Shown here piece after piece: positions 33,617 to 45,026 of a stretch of DNA of 64,000 nt. The DNA comes from Taxawa tesnikishii (nom. ined.) (taxonomy: Eukaryota; Ascomycota; Dothideomycetes; Dothideales), in assembly GCA_030247885.1 (NCBI GenBank), contig JAPDRO010000015.1, positions 310,001 through 374,000 of the forward strand, read 5' to 3'. The position numbers and the translations under genes are program-made. The notes beneath the pieces were generated by a model that had not been told where the DNA came from, ran no database searches, and saw nothing but the letters and a program-made list of their open reading frames with translations. Numbering within the stretch: the stretch's first letter is position 1; every line of letters begins with the position of its first letter.

Positions 33617-36600
33617 TATATGGCTGTTGTTGTCCTCCTTCTTGCGTTTCGCTTCCCAAGTACTTTCAGTCTTTCTCCTTCAACCAGCTGAATTACTATC
33701 GGCGTGTTTTTTCGATGTGTGGAGGCAGACACGACAGGTGTATGGTCGAGTGCGATCGACTTCGCGTATGGGACGGCTACGGAAGTGGTCAGCGCCCTCT
33801 GCTTTAATGAATTTCCATCGTGTGCGTGGACAGCCTGGTGTGCGACTGAGTATGGGCATGCGCTGCCTAGCTGTTGTCGTGTGACGAGTGCGGAAGCGTT
33901 GCTGTGTTCTCGGCAACTCCGCGGCTGGGTCCTCAGTGAAATATGGATATCCGAATCGTCAAATTCGTACGCATGCTCTTAGGAAGCAGTCTCGTGCTCG
34001 AAGGAGCCGTGTTTTTCACGGCAGCTCCAATGACCAAGTGGAGTGGGCTAGAGGTCCAACTTGCTGAGCAGAAGCGGATTTCCCTGGTCATGCCTATGTG
34101 GTTACCGCAAGATTGGGCATCTTGGACATGCTTGCGTCCACCCCTCGCTCCTCACCCAAACTGTTTTGGCATCTTGCCTGATGGAAGGGGCTTCTCTAGC
34201 GCCGGGAACTGTTTCTGTGACCAGGCCATGTCCATAGAGGCGTCTGATACATACAAAAGTCACTTGCACACCAAACATAGCACTCACCGAGACTTTGTGG
34301 CTGGTTCAGAGGTCAAAAAGCAGTGTTACAGAAAGCTATCTCCAAGATCAATGAAGTCACAAAGGAATTCGTGGAGGGGACACGTTCGGGAAAGCCCAGA
34401 GCACAGAGCAGCCGTTCACTTCGAGTCAGGGGCGGGTGCGGCTTGCCGCTTGTGGTATAGCGGATGTGGTCAGCCCTGTACTTGTTTCACGGCCTTAATT
34501 CGACCTCTGTGAGACCGTCTCATTGCTGTGCAGCTACGGACATTACCATCGATGCCAGTCATACCCCCATGCTTACCTCTAGCCCATATCTGGCCCCTCT
34601 CTGACCGCCCACTGCCTTAAAGGGACATCAGCCTCTGCCGGACCGACACCACTCGACGATACATAGCCGCCTGGGCTTTGTCTGTTGCCATTGCAATAGC
34701 AAAAATCGAGTGCAGGCGACGAGAACGCCGCATGTCCCGACATGCTGGTTGGGCGCATTCCCTGTAGTTTTGTCAATCGTTGCCATCCTGCTTGCAGCTG
34801 CATCGTATAGGATCGTCAAGAGAACGGTTGGGCGTTGGCATACGTTTGTTGGCGCCCCTGAGCTTGTAACAGGAGATGGAATAACCAACCGGAAGGTTCG
34901 TGGCCCAGGATCTCTTCCGCCGTGCGAATCTAGTACTCGGCGGTCGTTCAGAGCACCATCCGAGCCCTCTGCTGAATATCGTCTGCGTTCAAAATGGTTC
35001 AGGTTGGGCAGAAATGTGCGACAGTGGGGTGCAAATTCAAGGATGAAAAAGTCATACGCGTCCATGGCTTTGACGGACCTGTTTACAAGACTTCAGTCAG
35101 AAGTTGGTTGAATTCGTTAAGCTTCTGCTGGAGATTGCGCTGGGTGAAGAACGACGGCATCTTCTTAGCACCAAGAGGCCCGAGCAACGAGGGTGTCGAG
35201 TCAAAGTTGGGTGAGTAACGAGCATGAAGCAAGATGGAGCATCAGCAATACTCAGAAACCTGGAAGCTGTTGTGTTGGTAATGGTTCTGAATGGCGAGAA
35301 ACAAAACAGTCGCGGTGTTCGCTAGAGGGACGTGCAGACGCGCGATAGAGAGTGGAATGGGACAACGAAAAGAAGTTAAACGTGAGCGGTTTGACAGTCG
35401 ACGGGGATGCTTGTGTTCAAAACGCAGCGGAACATGGGAGTATGGATTTATTAACAGTTGGGCACGCGGAGCTGGCTTGTGGTCACATTTCCTGACTGTT
35501 CCCAAGGTAAGTGGATCTCGGTCTCTCTTCTGCCAGCTGCTAGCGCTAGTACTGCATGTGAGTGATTCACCAATCCTCCAGCTTTCTCTTTTGACCTGGA
35601 TTCGAGCTCCGGAGCCACGCTTTCTTTTGCTGGAGTTTGCGCCCTTCTGCCACCTTACTTGTTGTTGAATGGCTAGCAACGGGCGTGCCATGAGCTAACT
35701 TACCTATTAGATGAACGAGAGCGATTTTAGTCTTCTACAGAAAGAAGGAGATCTCCGACAGATTATTGGCACTGATGGAGCAGGCATCGAGATGTGTGTT
35801 CCTCGAGCAACCTGAATTCCCGAAGCCTCCGAAAGCCCGCTAGTGACTAGTAGCCCAAGTTTTCGCAAGGATCACGGGGTGATTCGGGATAGAGCTGGTA
35901 GAAGAAGCTACGCGCATCCACACGGACTGCTTGCAGATGTTCAACCAATCTTGCACACGGTAGACAAGTGCGCATAGGTGTAGGAGATGGTTCTGCTGAC
36001 TTGAAACTATGTAACCCCTAGATTCTGCTGTTGTGCCATCGGCAACATTCTAGGTGCTCTACCAGAAGGGGATGGTCAAGGTTTCCAAGTACGTAAATCT
36101 TTCATTGCTCTTCTCTTTCGCTCTCTATTCGTGTGGCAGTGGCAACAGGCAGTGGCAACAGTGGCGAGTTCGATCCCGGGGTGAGTACCCTCCTCAATAT
36201 ACGTCCCTCTGCTAACCTTACATACTACCCTAAGCGCAAAGAGAGCCCTATTCCTCCGCAAAGTGTGCCGCTGCACACGTGATCCGCGCGTTCGGATGAG
36301 GCATATCTGTCTCTTGGTTTGCCTCTCACTCACGACGACAACATATAGTGTTGCATCTCAATCACCCACACACCGCCACCACGATGTCTTTGGGAGCAGG
36401 TGGCTCCCAGATGGACGGCCATAGAGCCAAGCTCAAGGTGAATGTAACGGTTGCCCTTTTCTCGTATTTTTCGTGCTCTTCGCTCTTCTCCGACGTCCCA
36501 ATGCACATGCGCTACGCGTGCGTTTGCACCTATCTGGTCGCTATTGCATTGGGTCCGTTCTACATGGCCCTGTCCCACGGCCCGGACGAGTGTCCGGACT

Positions 36601-36989
36601 TCCAACAAGCGCAACTGCAACGCTCTTATTATCCACAGAAGAGCAGGGATATCCACTCGTCTTCATCCACAATTCTTCGCAGCCAGCCTGCAGCATCTGG
36701 CTGTGGTCCACTGAAATCATTGTGTCCGGCTCCGTATTCCTCCAGCCAGAAACAACAGGAGCAGCATACCTCTCAACACACGCACACGAGATGCCATAAC
36801 ATCACAGCCCAATTCGCTCTGCTAGCAGTCGAGTTTCATTTGCACTAAAGTACCTGATCACGTGCGCGCTTAGGCGGCAGGACCCTGCTTTCTCCAGTTA
36901 TCTGGCGTTGATTGCGCTTTCTTCCACTACAAAAAGCCACCACAACAACCTGTCGTCCCAATACAAACGCCAAACCCCGGCAGCTGTAG
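33617..36989. other. 3.4-kb stretch without a resolved gene
   Basis: The first part must hold the SEC22 promoter. Frames at 33943-34512 and 36384-36848 (plus; MSLGAGGSQMDGHRAKLK, then FSDVPMHMRYACVCTYLVAI) are long enough to be genes but I recognise neither. The missing 5' exon of the Asx-homology gene should lie in the last few hundred bases. A T-arm-like scrap near 36168 does not fold as tRNA. Confidence 0.4.
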
Positions 36990-37618
36990 GCGAAGCGCAG
37001 ATACACTTGGGCCATCAACAAAGAGGCTCTCCAAGAACAACCTCAAGAGAGCCGACTCCAAGTGGAGTGGGTGGAATCTATCTACAAGAAGGCACCACGT
37101 TGGGAAACAACCGCTGGAGTGTTCAAGCACACGATGAATCGCCTACCACCCGCAACTATACTTAAGAACGTTGACCTTGTGGTGAGCGTGCCCACAGCAC
37201 GTCCGAAAGGCTACAGCTTCCTTACGCATCGCAGGAAGTCCTGAGCAGGCCCGAAGCATGGTCGCTACTCTCTGAAGATCAACAGTACGTTCTGTGGCAG
37301 CTGCTACCAGTGACTTACAAGGATGGCTCAACTGCCACGACCCCTGGCGAGACCAAGCTCGAGAGCAGCAGAATTTCATTCCCTCCGGATCGCCACCCAC
37401 TGCAGACGCCGCTTAAGCAGCACATCATCTGGTTCATTCGCAAGCTACAGGAGGACTCCGACGAAGGCAGAACTACCAAAGCTTGGATGAGGGATGGCAT
37501 GGAGGCGTCTGCGCAGAGGGCGGAGGGCAAGTTTGACGAGTGGAAGGAAAAGAACAGAGAGGAGTACTGGGGTCAGAAGGCGGAGAAGCCGGAGGGCTCT
37601 GCTGATGTTGCGAAATGA
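36990..37618 (+). CDS. Asx homology (ASXH/DEUBAD-type) domain protein, 5' end unresolved
   Basis: Two certain exons, 36990-37181 and 37235-37618, around a 53-bp intron. The first begins after a CTGTAG acceptor: RRYTWAINKEALQEQ, SRLQVEWVESIYKKAPRWE. The second continues EVLSRPEAWSLLSEDQQYVL and WQLLPVTYKDG. The pattern (short helix, D-L-x-x-x-L, P-x-x-W-x-x-L-x-x-E-x-x, L-L-P) is that of the Asx homology domain, which in animals activates the BAP1 deubiquitinase on histone H2A. The C-terminus is acidic/basic and helical (KFDEWKEKNREEYWG). The start codon exon is not identified, so the N-terminus is missing from this model. Fungal members are uncharacterised, and a chromatin role is inference. 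Confidence 0.7.
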
Positions 37619-38338
37619 GTCCGTTATGGGTTTCATCACGGGGGCTTCTTCAGGCAGCTGAATGATGCGACCGAGCTTGTCATCGGATCGTGTGGCGTTC
37701 GAGAAGCATAGGAAACCCTTTGGAATTGCATGCTAATTGACCACTGACACTGTCCACTACAACTGTCTAACACGTATCTTGCTTCCTCCGTCGCTAACGA
37801 CGTCGAAGCTTGTCGCGAGGCATACAACCGAACTGTGGGTGAGCTGTACGGACGGACCATCACTCTTGGGGACCAATTCTGAGAACTGATACTATCGATG
37901 GGCGGTGTTGATCATGTGATGGAAGGGGTTAACTTGGGATGATTAAGTATTTGGTGATGAAGAGTGCTGCCCCGAAATGTTCCCTGATGATCTGGTAACG
38001 CCAGGTTGTATACGCAGGTTGCTCGCGCTCATGTCACTGGAGGTAGTCAAAGGTAGCGTGATAAACAATCCTTGCTGTGGTCTGAGGTACGCTTGGATCC
38101 TCCGAACACTTGTGAGGCTGGTGTAATAGTTCGACCACGGAACGATGCATCCATACGAAAATCTAGGTCCCATTAAGTACCTGAACCTTTCAAATCAACT
38201 CTCTGTATTTTGGTTCGAAGTTGAACCGTCATCGAGTGAGTATTCTACGGTCCCTCCAAGAGACGTCAACGTTAAAACCGGAAGTATCTAGTTTTATGCT
38301 TGAACCATCACTACATTATTCCTCAATCTGACGAAGAG
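37619..38338. other. spacer between the Asx-homology gene and ELP5
   Basis: No supported gene on either strand. It contains the ELP5 promoter. Confidence 0.45.
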
Positions 38339-39503
38339 ATGCCATCAAATTTGCAACACCGTCGGACGCATAATTTGCTTCTTATATCGAAGCTCCTAAA
38401 CCAGAGGGAGGCCGCATCACCGTTTACGTTGATTATCGACAACCTAGAACAATCGGGAAAGCCAGTGGTACGCGAGTACATCAAGCGAGCCAACGTAGGA
38501 TACATGTAACTGTCCATCGATCCTTCGGAACAATCGTCTGACCTTGCAAAGGCTGCTAGGACGGATGTCATACTCGTAGGCTTCGAGACGTTGCGAAAAC
38601 CTCGCGGCGTCAGTGTTTTCATACCGGCTTGGAAGGATGCGTTCGCCACCGTGCAAAAGCAGATTGCATCTCACATTGGCGCCAATTCGTCAAGTCAACG
38701 TAAGCGTTCACGGACAGATTACACAAGATCGTAGAGAGACGTTGTGCGTTGACGCGGCGCCTCAGGGAAAATTCTTCTCATCGACTCTCTCAACTATCTC
38801 TGCTCTTCCCCACCAACATCCGCCAATCTCCCAGCAATTCTATCTTCGTTCTTCGCACCTGCCGTCTCATTGATCGCTCTCTACCATGCTGACGTACCTA
38901 TCTCACCGCTGGCGCATACATCCCCGTACGACCCCCGCCGCTCACGTTGCTGAAATACTTGGCTACTGCAGTTTTCACGACGCACTCACTGCATCATGTC
39001 TTGGCTAAGAAAGCAGCCCGAGAGCGCAGTGTAGCAGAGCCAGTGTTCGGCCTCGAGGAAGGCGTAGAGGGACTCTTGCTCGGCAGCGGCAGTAATGGCG
39101 CCGATGGCTTAGTGCTCGAGATGGAGTATCGCCGCAAGAGCGGACGTGGGGTGAGAGAATGGTACTTCCTGCCTTCTTCCCATCTCCCGTCTGTATCAGC
39201 ACCCGCCGCTGCCTCTGCTGCTGGTCCGAAGGCCGCAGGTCTTGCGGCTACGAGAGGCAGGGAGACGGTGATCTTGTTGGAAGATCATCCGCTTTATCGA
39301 CGGCCGGAATCCGAGGCTGCGAATGTGGAAGCGGAGAGTTTGGATGTCACTTTCGAGTTGGGGCTTACCGAGAAGCAAAGGAGAGACAGAGAGGGGTTGT
39401 GCTTCCGTACTTTGATGCGCAGAAGGGTGGTGGCGAGGGAGGCAGGATTCTGTATGACATGGGGGTGGAGGATGATTTTGATGAGGAGGAAGATGAGATA
39501 TGA
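38339..39503 (+). CDS. ELP5: Elongator complex protein 5
   Basis: Subunit of the Elp4-Elp5-Elp6 ring of Elongator, which modifies wobble uridines of tRNA. Exons 38339-38494, 38552-38699 and 38766-39503. The N-terminus reads MPSNLQHRRTHNLLLISKLL, then SPFTLIIDNLEQSGKPVVRE; exon 2 gives DVILVGFETLRKPRGVSVF; exon 3 gives KILLIDSLNYL and, further on, VLEMEYRRKSGRGVREWYFL. Two places in exon 3 lose frame: the C run 38932-38936 (before LLKYLATAVFTTHSLHHVL) and the G run 39393-39396 (before VVLPYFDAQKGG). One added base at each gives a frame ending in the family's acidic tail DDFDEEEDEI with a stop at 39503. Corrected length is about 347 aa. Confidence 0.9.
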
Positions 39504-40173
39504 GCATCCGATCTGTAGTAATTAGAGGTTGCAGTGCCAGAAACACAGTTTGTTGTGATATTTCCCCTTTGATGAGCAGCTCCACGGCTGGTGGACATTG
39601 ATGGGAACGTCGGTTTACGTCTATAATGCTCAAAAATTTATGCAATGCTCCCTGTTCGCGGAGAAGCCGGTGAAGCATGTTGACGAGAAGGTAGGAGCAA
39701 GAGAAGGTTCGTACATGTCTTTAATGAGGCCATGCTAGTCAGAGTGGTAAGCGGTAGCGTGACTATCAATATCTTGCTATGACCAAGATTGCGCAAAGAA
39801 CCTTCTGAGTACATGCCACGACGGTGATGTTGCAATACCGCCCTCAATACTGCCCTCAACATTGCCCACCGTCCGAATATGGTAGGTGGCGTACTGAAAT
39901 GTACTCAATCGGTACGAAAAGTATACCTCCGTCGACGCTCCTGAACTTTCGCATGACGCTCGGCGCGAGGATCACTTTTGCACTCTCAGACACCATACCT
40001 TACAATAGCCTTTGTTTAGCACTACGATCATAAGCGCATACATACGCGCTCTGCACTCCAAGTGTAATCAAGCGACTGCGCTCGTGTCTCAAATCCTGCT
40101 CTGCCTTCCTGGACATCGCGATCGAAAGTAAACATCTGCCGAAAAGTGAGGGAGAAGCTTTCGGACAAACTAG
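39504..40173. other. spacer between ELP5 and the SNRNP27 gene
   Basis: No gene recognised; both flanking genes read in the plus direction, so this holds the ELP5 terminator and the next promoter. Confidence 0.45.
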
Positions 40174-40848
40174 ATGGAGTCGGGAAGAGGAGGTGGTAGA
40201 GGCCGTGGTCGTGGTCGTGGTCGTGGAGGAGGCGGTTACGGCGAGAGAGAGCGACACGGTGCGCGCGATGGCAGAGACGCTCGGGGAGGTAGAGATCGAG
40301 AAGATGGCGGACACAGGGGTGGTGGTCATGAGGGTATGCCTCAAAAGATCTCAAAGTCATCGCGTCGCTCAGCTGACAGACTGCTAGGCGATTATCGCTC
40401 AAACCGGCGCGATGCACGCTCACGATCGCCCGTGAGAGACGGACGAGGCGCACGAGACGCTAGAGAACGATCTCCACCACGAGGGCCGCGTTCCAACCGA
40501 CCAACTTCACCACGACGCAACGGTCCACCGGCAAACGGACGTACACAGCCGTCCTCTCAAGTCCCACCAGGCCCCAGGAACACCGCGAACGACCTGAAAG
40601 CGCCGGCGCGCGTGAACGGCGATATCAAGGCTGGCAGGGAGGACGAGGACGGCGGAATGGACGAGGATGAGGATGAGGAGGCACAGATGAAGCGCATGAT
40701 GGGCTTCGCAGATTTTCGATCGACGAAGAACACCAAGGTTCCCGGAAACGACAAGCTCTATGCTGTTAGGAAGGACAAGAAGACTGTGTACAGACAGTAC
40801 ATGAACCGTGTAGGCGGATTTAACAGGCCATTGTCGCCGAGCAGATGA
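40174..40848 (+). CDS. U4/U6.U5 tri-snRNP-associated 27-kDa protein (SNRNP27 family)
   Basis: Single exon, 224 aa, from ATG 40174 to TGA 40846-40848. The N-terminal half is Arg/Gly- and Arg/Ser-rich (GRGRGRGRGGGGYGER, RDARSRSPVRDG), as in splicing factors. An acidic patch (GGMDEDEDEEAQMKRMMGF) leads to the diagnostic C-terminal motif MGFADFRSTKNTKVPGNDK followed by VYRQYMNRVGGFNRPLS. This short domain binds the spliceosome near the Prp8/Snu66 region and helps select the 5' splice site. Length, domain order and intactness are all as expected for the family. Confidence 0.93.
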   Translation: MESGRGGGRGRGRGRGRGGGGYGERERHGARDGRDARGGRDREDGGHRGGGHEGMPQKISKSSRRSADRLLGDYRSNRRDARSRSPVRDGRGARDARERSPPRGPRSNRPTSPRRNGPPANGRTQPSSQVPPGPRNTANDLKAPARVNGDIKAGREDEDGGMDEDEDEEAQMKRMMGFADFRSTKNTKVPGNDKLYAVRKDKKTVYRQYMNRVGGFNRPLSPSR

Positions 40849-41349
40849 GGCTCTTTGGCCAAGGATACGGTGGATAACGCCCCACGAATCACGATCTTGG
40901 GGCGAGAGGGTCAATTCGATCCAGCTTGCGTTGCGCGAGGGATCAGGACTTGATCTGCACAGGGCCGGGCATCAAGACAGCAAGGATGCGCATGCCGAAC
41001 TACCAGCATATCCCTAGCGGTGGAGCTTTCACGCCAGAGTCGATGTACAGCAGGACACAGAGGACACAGAAGGGCAAGTCTGATGGCGAAGCTGAACGCC
41101 AGTGGCGTACAATATGGCCGAACAAGGGTTGAGGCACTTTATAACACTACGAGATACCATGAATCAACACTTTTCGCTTCCACCTGTCCTGCCTTCACTT
41201 CTGTCCCATATCAGCCTTGGCAGCGATACGCGCTACCCCACAGAATGCGGGCGGATGACGATCGCTTTCAGGGCACGAAACGTGTCTCGAAACAAATCCT
41301 AATGGAGCTCTGAGCTGCCATACCACCACTCCTTCTTCGTACCCATACA
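40849..41349. other. spacer upstream of the glucosidase I gene
   Basis: No supported gene; likely promoter and 5' leader. Confidence 0.45.
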
Positions 41350-44160
41350 ATGGCTGTAAACATGGGCTTCTGGCCGCTGGCGCGGCTACTGGCTCTTCTG
41401 CAGCTTCTCACATTGAACGTACAAGCTGCCGAATCTGAAGTCTTCAGCAAAGCATCCAACGATTCTCTACTATGGGGACCATACAGGCCGAATCTCTATT
41501 TTGGTGTCCGACCCCGTATACCCAGGAGCGTCTTCACCGGCATGCTTTGGGCTCGGGTAGAAGATTACCAGACTGTCCAGCACAGTAACAAATACCCTCC
41601 ACGCATACAAATGCACTAATGGCTGACATTTGGCTTAGACTTTAGACACACATGCGAGCAACACGAGGGCATGGCCGGCTACGGCTGGGACGCCTACGAC
41701 CCACGTATGGGCGGCTCTCAGACTATCCACGACAGCGGCAACGGTATCGACATTACAACCGACTTCGTCAAGTTCCCAGAAAAGGGCTCACATGGCGGGT
41801 CCTGGGCAGCTCGCATCCGCGGCACGCCCCGCGAGGACGCAACTGAGGATCTCAGGACGACGGTTGTATTCTACGTCGGCGTGGAAGGACTTGGTAGCCT
41901 GGAGGTGGAAGGCGCGGAGGAGGTCGAGAACGAGGTGGGATTCGAGGGAGACGTAAAGATTGATGGGCAGACGCCGGATCTTGGAGAGTTCAAGATCAGC
42001 GTGGTGGACGTGAAGGGCGAACACCCGGTGCATACCCATCCTAGTCACCAGGAGAAACCCCTCGGCAAGACATTTGTGCACAGCACACAGCTTCCGGAGG
42101 AGGCGCTTTGGCAGGCTAAACGTGAGTCCGTTCGAGAGGATGCAGTGGATACAGTTCAGAAGATATGTCGGCTAACAACCGCGCTTGAGTGAAGCTATCC
42201 TCTTCTCTAGTATGAAAACAACCATCGACAAGTATGTCGAAGAATACACTCAGGAGAAAATGCCTCCACCTTGGCAGACCTACACAATCCAGAACCGGCC
42301 CGGGACGGGCAACATGCACATGGTACAGAAGACTTTCGAGGGTGCATTCGAGGTTGGTCGTATATCTCCAACGAGACCGGTCTGTCGCTGACCAAATAGT
42401 TTGATGTAATTTTTGCATCTGGTTCTGATCCAAAGGCTCCAACCTGTAAGCCAACCTACCCTGCGAGTGGGCCATGCTGACAAAGTCTCTAGCCAAGGAC
42501 ATCGAGACCACCATTCCGTTGATCACGAAGTCCATCACTGAACGTTTTGCCGGTATTCACAAGCCGCAAGCTCCGTTCGATTCTAAAGAGTACCTCGAGT
42601 TCTCCAGGTCACTTTTCTCCAATCTCATTGGTGGTATTGGCTACTTCTACGGCGATACTGTCGTTGACCGTTCCTATGCTCCTGAATATGAGGAGGAGAA
42701 CGAAGGCTTCTGGCAGGAGACTGCTGAAGCTCGAGCGAGGAACCAGCACAAGCTTGAGGGTCCTTATGAGCTGTTCACTAGCATCCCATCTCGTCCATTC
42801 TTCCCACGCGGCTTCTTGTGGGATGAGGGGTTCCATTTGCTGCCCATCATCGACTGGGATGTTGATCTCACGTAGGACTCAAGACTAACCGTTATAGAGG
42901 CGCAAGCTGACAGTATTCCAGACTTCAGATAATCAAGAGCTGGTTTAACCTTATGGATGAGGATGGCTGGATCGCTCGCGAACAAATTCTCGGTTCCGAA
43001 GCGCGCAGTAAGGTTCCTGGAGAATTCCAGGTCCAATACCCACACTATGCCAACCCGCCAGTCCTGTTTATGACTCTTGATGCGCTACTCGACAAAATCG
43101 TCATTACTTCCGAAAAGAAGCCTGATTCTGCCCAACAAATGCCGCTGGTCAATCAGGGCCTCGCAGATCCGGAGGTTGGCATCTCCTACTTGCGCGACCT
43201 GTACCCTCTGCTCAAGCGACACTACGAATGGTTCCGCAAGACGCAATGGGGTGACCTGAAGTCCTACGACCGCCCTGCATTCTCCTCGAAAGAAGGATAC
43301 CGCTGGCGCGGCAGCACCAAGACGCATCTCCTGACATCTGGTCTGGACGATTACCCCCGTCCTCAGCCACCACATCCGGGCGAGCTGCACGTCGACCTGA
43401 TCAGCTGGATGGGTATGATGACGCGCTCACTGAAGCGTATCGCGACCATGCTCGGCGAGGAAGACGACGTCTCACGCTTCTCCAAGATCGAAGAAGCCAT
43501 CATTCGCAACATCGACGACTTGCACTGGGACGAGGAGCAGCAGGCGTACTGCGACGCCACCATCGATGACTACGAAGAGAGCGTACACGTCTGCCACAAG
43601 GGCTACATCAGCCTTTTCCCCTTCATGACAGGGCTGCTCGGCACGGAGAACAAGCACGTCGATGCCGTGTTGAAGCTGATCGCTGACCCACAAGAATTGT
43701 GGAGCGAGCATGGTATCAGGAGCTTGAGCCAGAAAGATGAATTCTACGGCACGGCGGAGAATTACTGGCGCAGTCCAGTCTGGATCAACATCAATTACTT
43801 GGTTTTGAAGCAGCTCTACGTAAGTCGTTCTCCCCCTCCTACCTCTCTCCTACACCATGGCAACCTTCAGAGCGCTTTTGAAGCCATCCGCTAACCCATA
43901 CGCAGAACACCGCCACAACCACAGGTCCACACAACCAGCAACTTGCGAGAAGGACCTACAACGCGCTCCGCTACAACCTCGTCGAAACCGTGTACAAGAG
44001 CTGGAAGGAGACTGGTTTCGCTTGGGAGCAGTACAACCCAGAAACCGGTGCCGGACAGCGTACGCAGCACTTCACCGGCTGGACCAGTTTAGTGGTTAAG
44101 ATCATGGCCATGCCGGATCTGGCCAAGAAACCGAAACAGGGCGGGCATGATGAGTTGTGA
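41350..44160 (+). CDS. ER mannosyl-oligosaccharide glucosidase I (GH63)
   Basis: Trims the outermost alpha-1,2 glucose from the N-glycan Glc3Man9GlcNAc2 in the ER lumen. Seven exons: 41350-41584, 41639-42121, 42195-42352, 42400-42445, about 42486-42871, 42922-43819 and 43906-44160; about 820 aa. It opens with a signal peptide or anchor (GFWPLARLLALLQLLTLNVQA). The GH63 N-domain begins LLWGPYRPNLYFGVRPR and EGMAGYGWDAYDPRMGG. The catalytic domain includes FPRGFLWDEGFHLLPIIDWD, EWFRKTQWGDLKSYDR, YRWRGSTKTH and the final GFAWEQYNPETGAGQR-type motif with FTGWTSLVV. The junction between exons 4 and 5 is one base out of frame as written (GSDPKAPT | SLAKDIETT); I could not resolve it with a single added base, so that splice site is uncertain. 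All other junctions are in frame. Confidence 0.93.
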
Positions 44161-44449
44161 GGAGGGACTGGACAGGCTTGCAAGAAAAAGGTTCTGGGGG
44201 CGTAGGGACTAGAGAAAAGGCGGTGAGGCGACGGAAGTAGAAAAGTGGGTTGATGCGCTCCGGTGTCTAAGCACTTGGAGCATAGAATTCGCTGTCAGAT
44301 GAACATACAAATCAGTAGATATGCACGTCGTTGTCCGGATAGAAACAAGTTCCATCGACTGTAACGCAAAACCATTTCCCACTTGAACATGAGGTTGCAA
44401 AAAGTGCTGACCGACGTCCGACGAGGAGGGGCATATCAGCAAAAGCAGA

Positions 44450-44530
44450 TGCCCACTGCCGGGATTGAACCAACGACCTTTGCATTGCATGATATACAAG
44501 TGCAACGCTCTACCACTGAGCTAAACGGGC
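44450..44530 (-). tRNA. tRNA-Thr (anticodon TGT) with a 9-nt intron
   Basis: Reading 44530 to 44450 on the minus strand: a seven-pair acceptor stem (GCCCGTT with AGTGGGC, including G-T pairs), a GCTC/GAGC D stem, a TTGCA/TGCAA anticodon stem, and a T arm GTTGG-TTCAATC-CCGGC. The anticodon loop would be 16 nt; removing nine bases after position 37 gives a normal loop CTTGTAA with anticodon TGT. Discriminator base is A. The intron position is the standard eukaryotic one. A-box and B-box promoter elements are internal, as usual. Confidence 0.9.
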
Positions 44531-45026
44531 TCTTTCTATCCTGTATCATAATCCATCCATGCGGATTTGTCGTGCAGCAACCACAGACTAATATATCGGC
44601 TTGCTCAATCTCTAGACATACGCATGCCGTTCAACTGCACGATCACGAACGGCCATGTAAACACACCGTCACGGCAGAAACATGGCAGCACGCTATCAAT
44701 CGCTTCTCGTACAGTATCGACGGTTGTCCTATTATCAAGATCTGGTCTACAAATGAACCTTGTGACTCCGACGAAACATCTTCGGTCTCCTCGTTCTCTC
44801 TCAACCTAGGCGTCGGCTCTGCTTTACGATGGTAGTTAGTTAATTAAGTCTACTGAACGGTTGGGATCACCGGAGGGAAAAAGACAGGTAGCAAGGACGA
44901 TCAATTGCATCAGGCTCATCGGTCTTCTACCAACTCTCGAGTAAGTGGCATTCTCCCGCTGATCATGAATTAGGTTGTAGGTACGTCAGGTCAGGTCAGG
45001 TCAGGTCGCACGCTCCGCCCGACAGC
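44531..45026. other. spacer between tRNA-Thr and the WW-domain gene
   Basis: No supported gene. A short GTCAG pentamer array (44985-45007) lies just beyond the stop codon of the WW-domain gene. Confidence 0.45.
44985..45007. repeat. GTCAG pentamer array
   Basis: About four and a half tandem copies of five bases. Confidence 0.9.

Noticed and set aside
33943-34512. 190-codon plus-strand frame starting MDIRIVKFVRMLLGSS
   Set aside because: Looked at as a possible small secreted protein, but there is no convincing signal peptide, no Cys pattern, and composition decays towards the end.
36150-36190. Possible tRNA end on the plus strand (GTTCGATCCCGGG)
   Set aside because: The bases flanking the T loop do not pair and there is no matching acceptor stem upstream.
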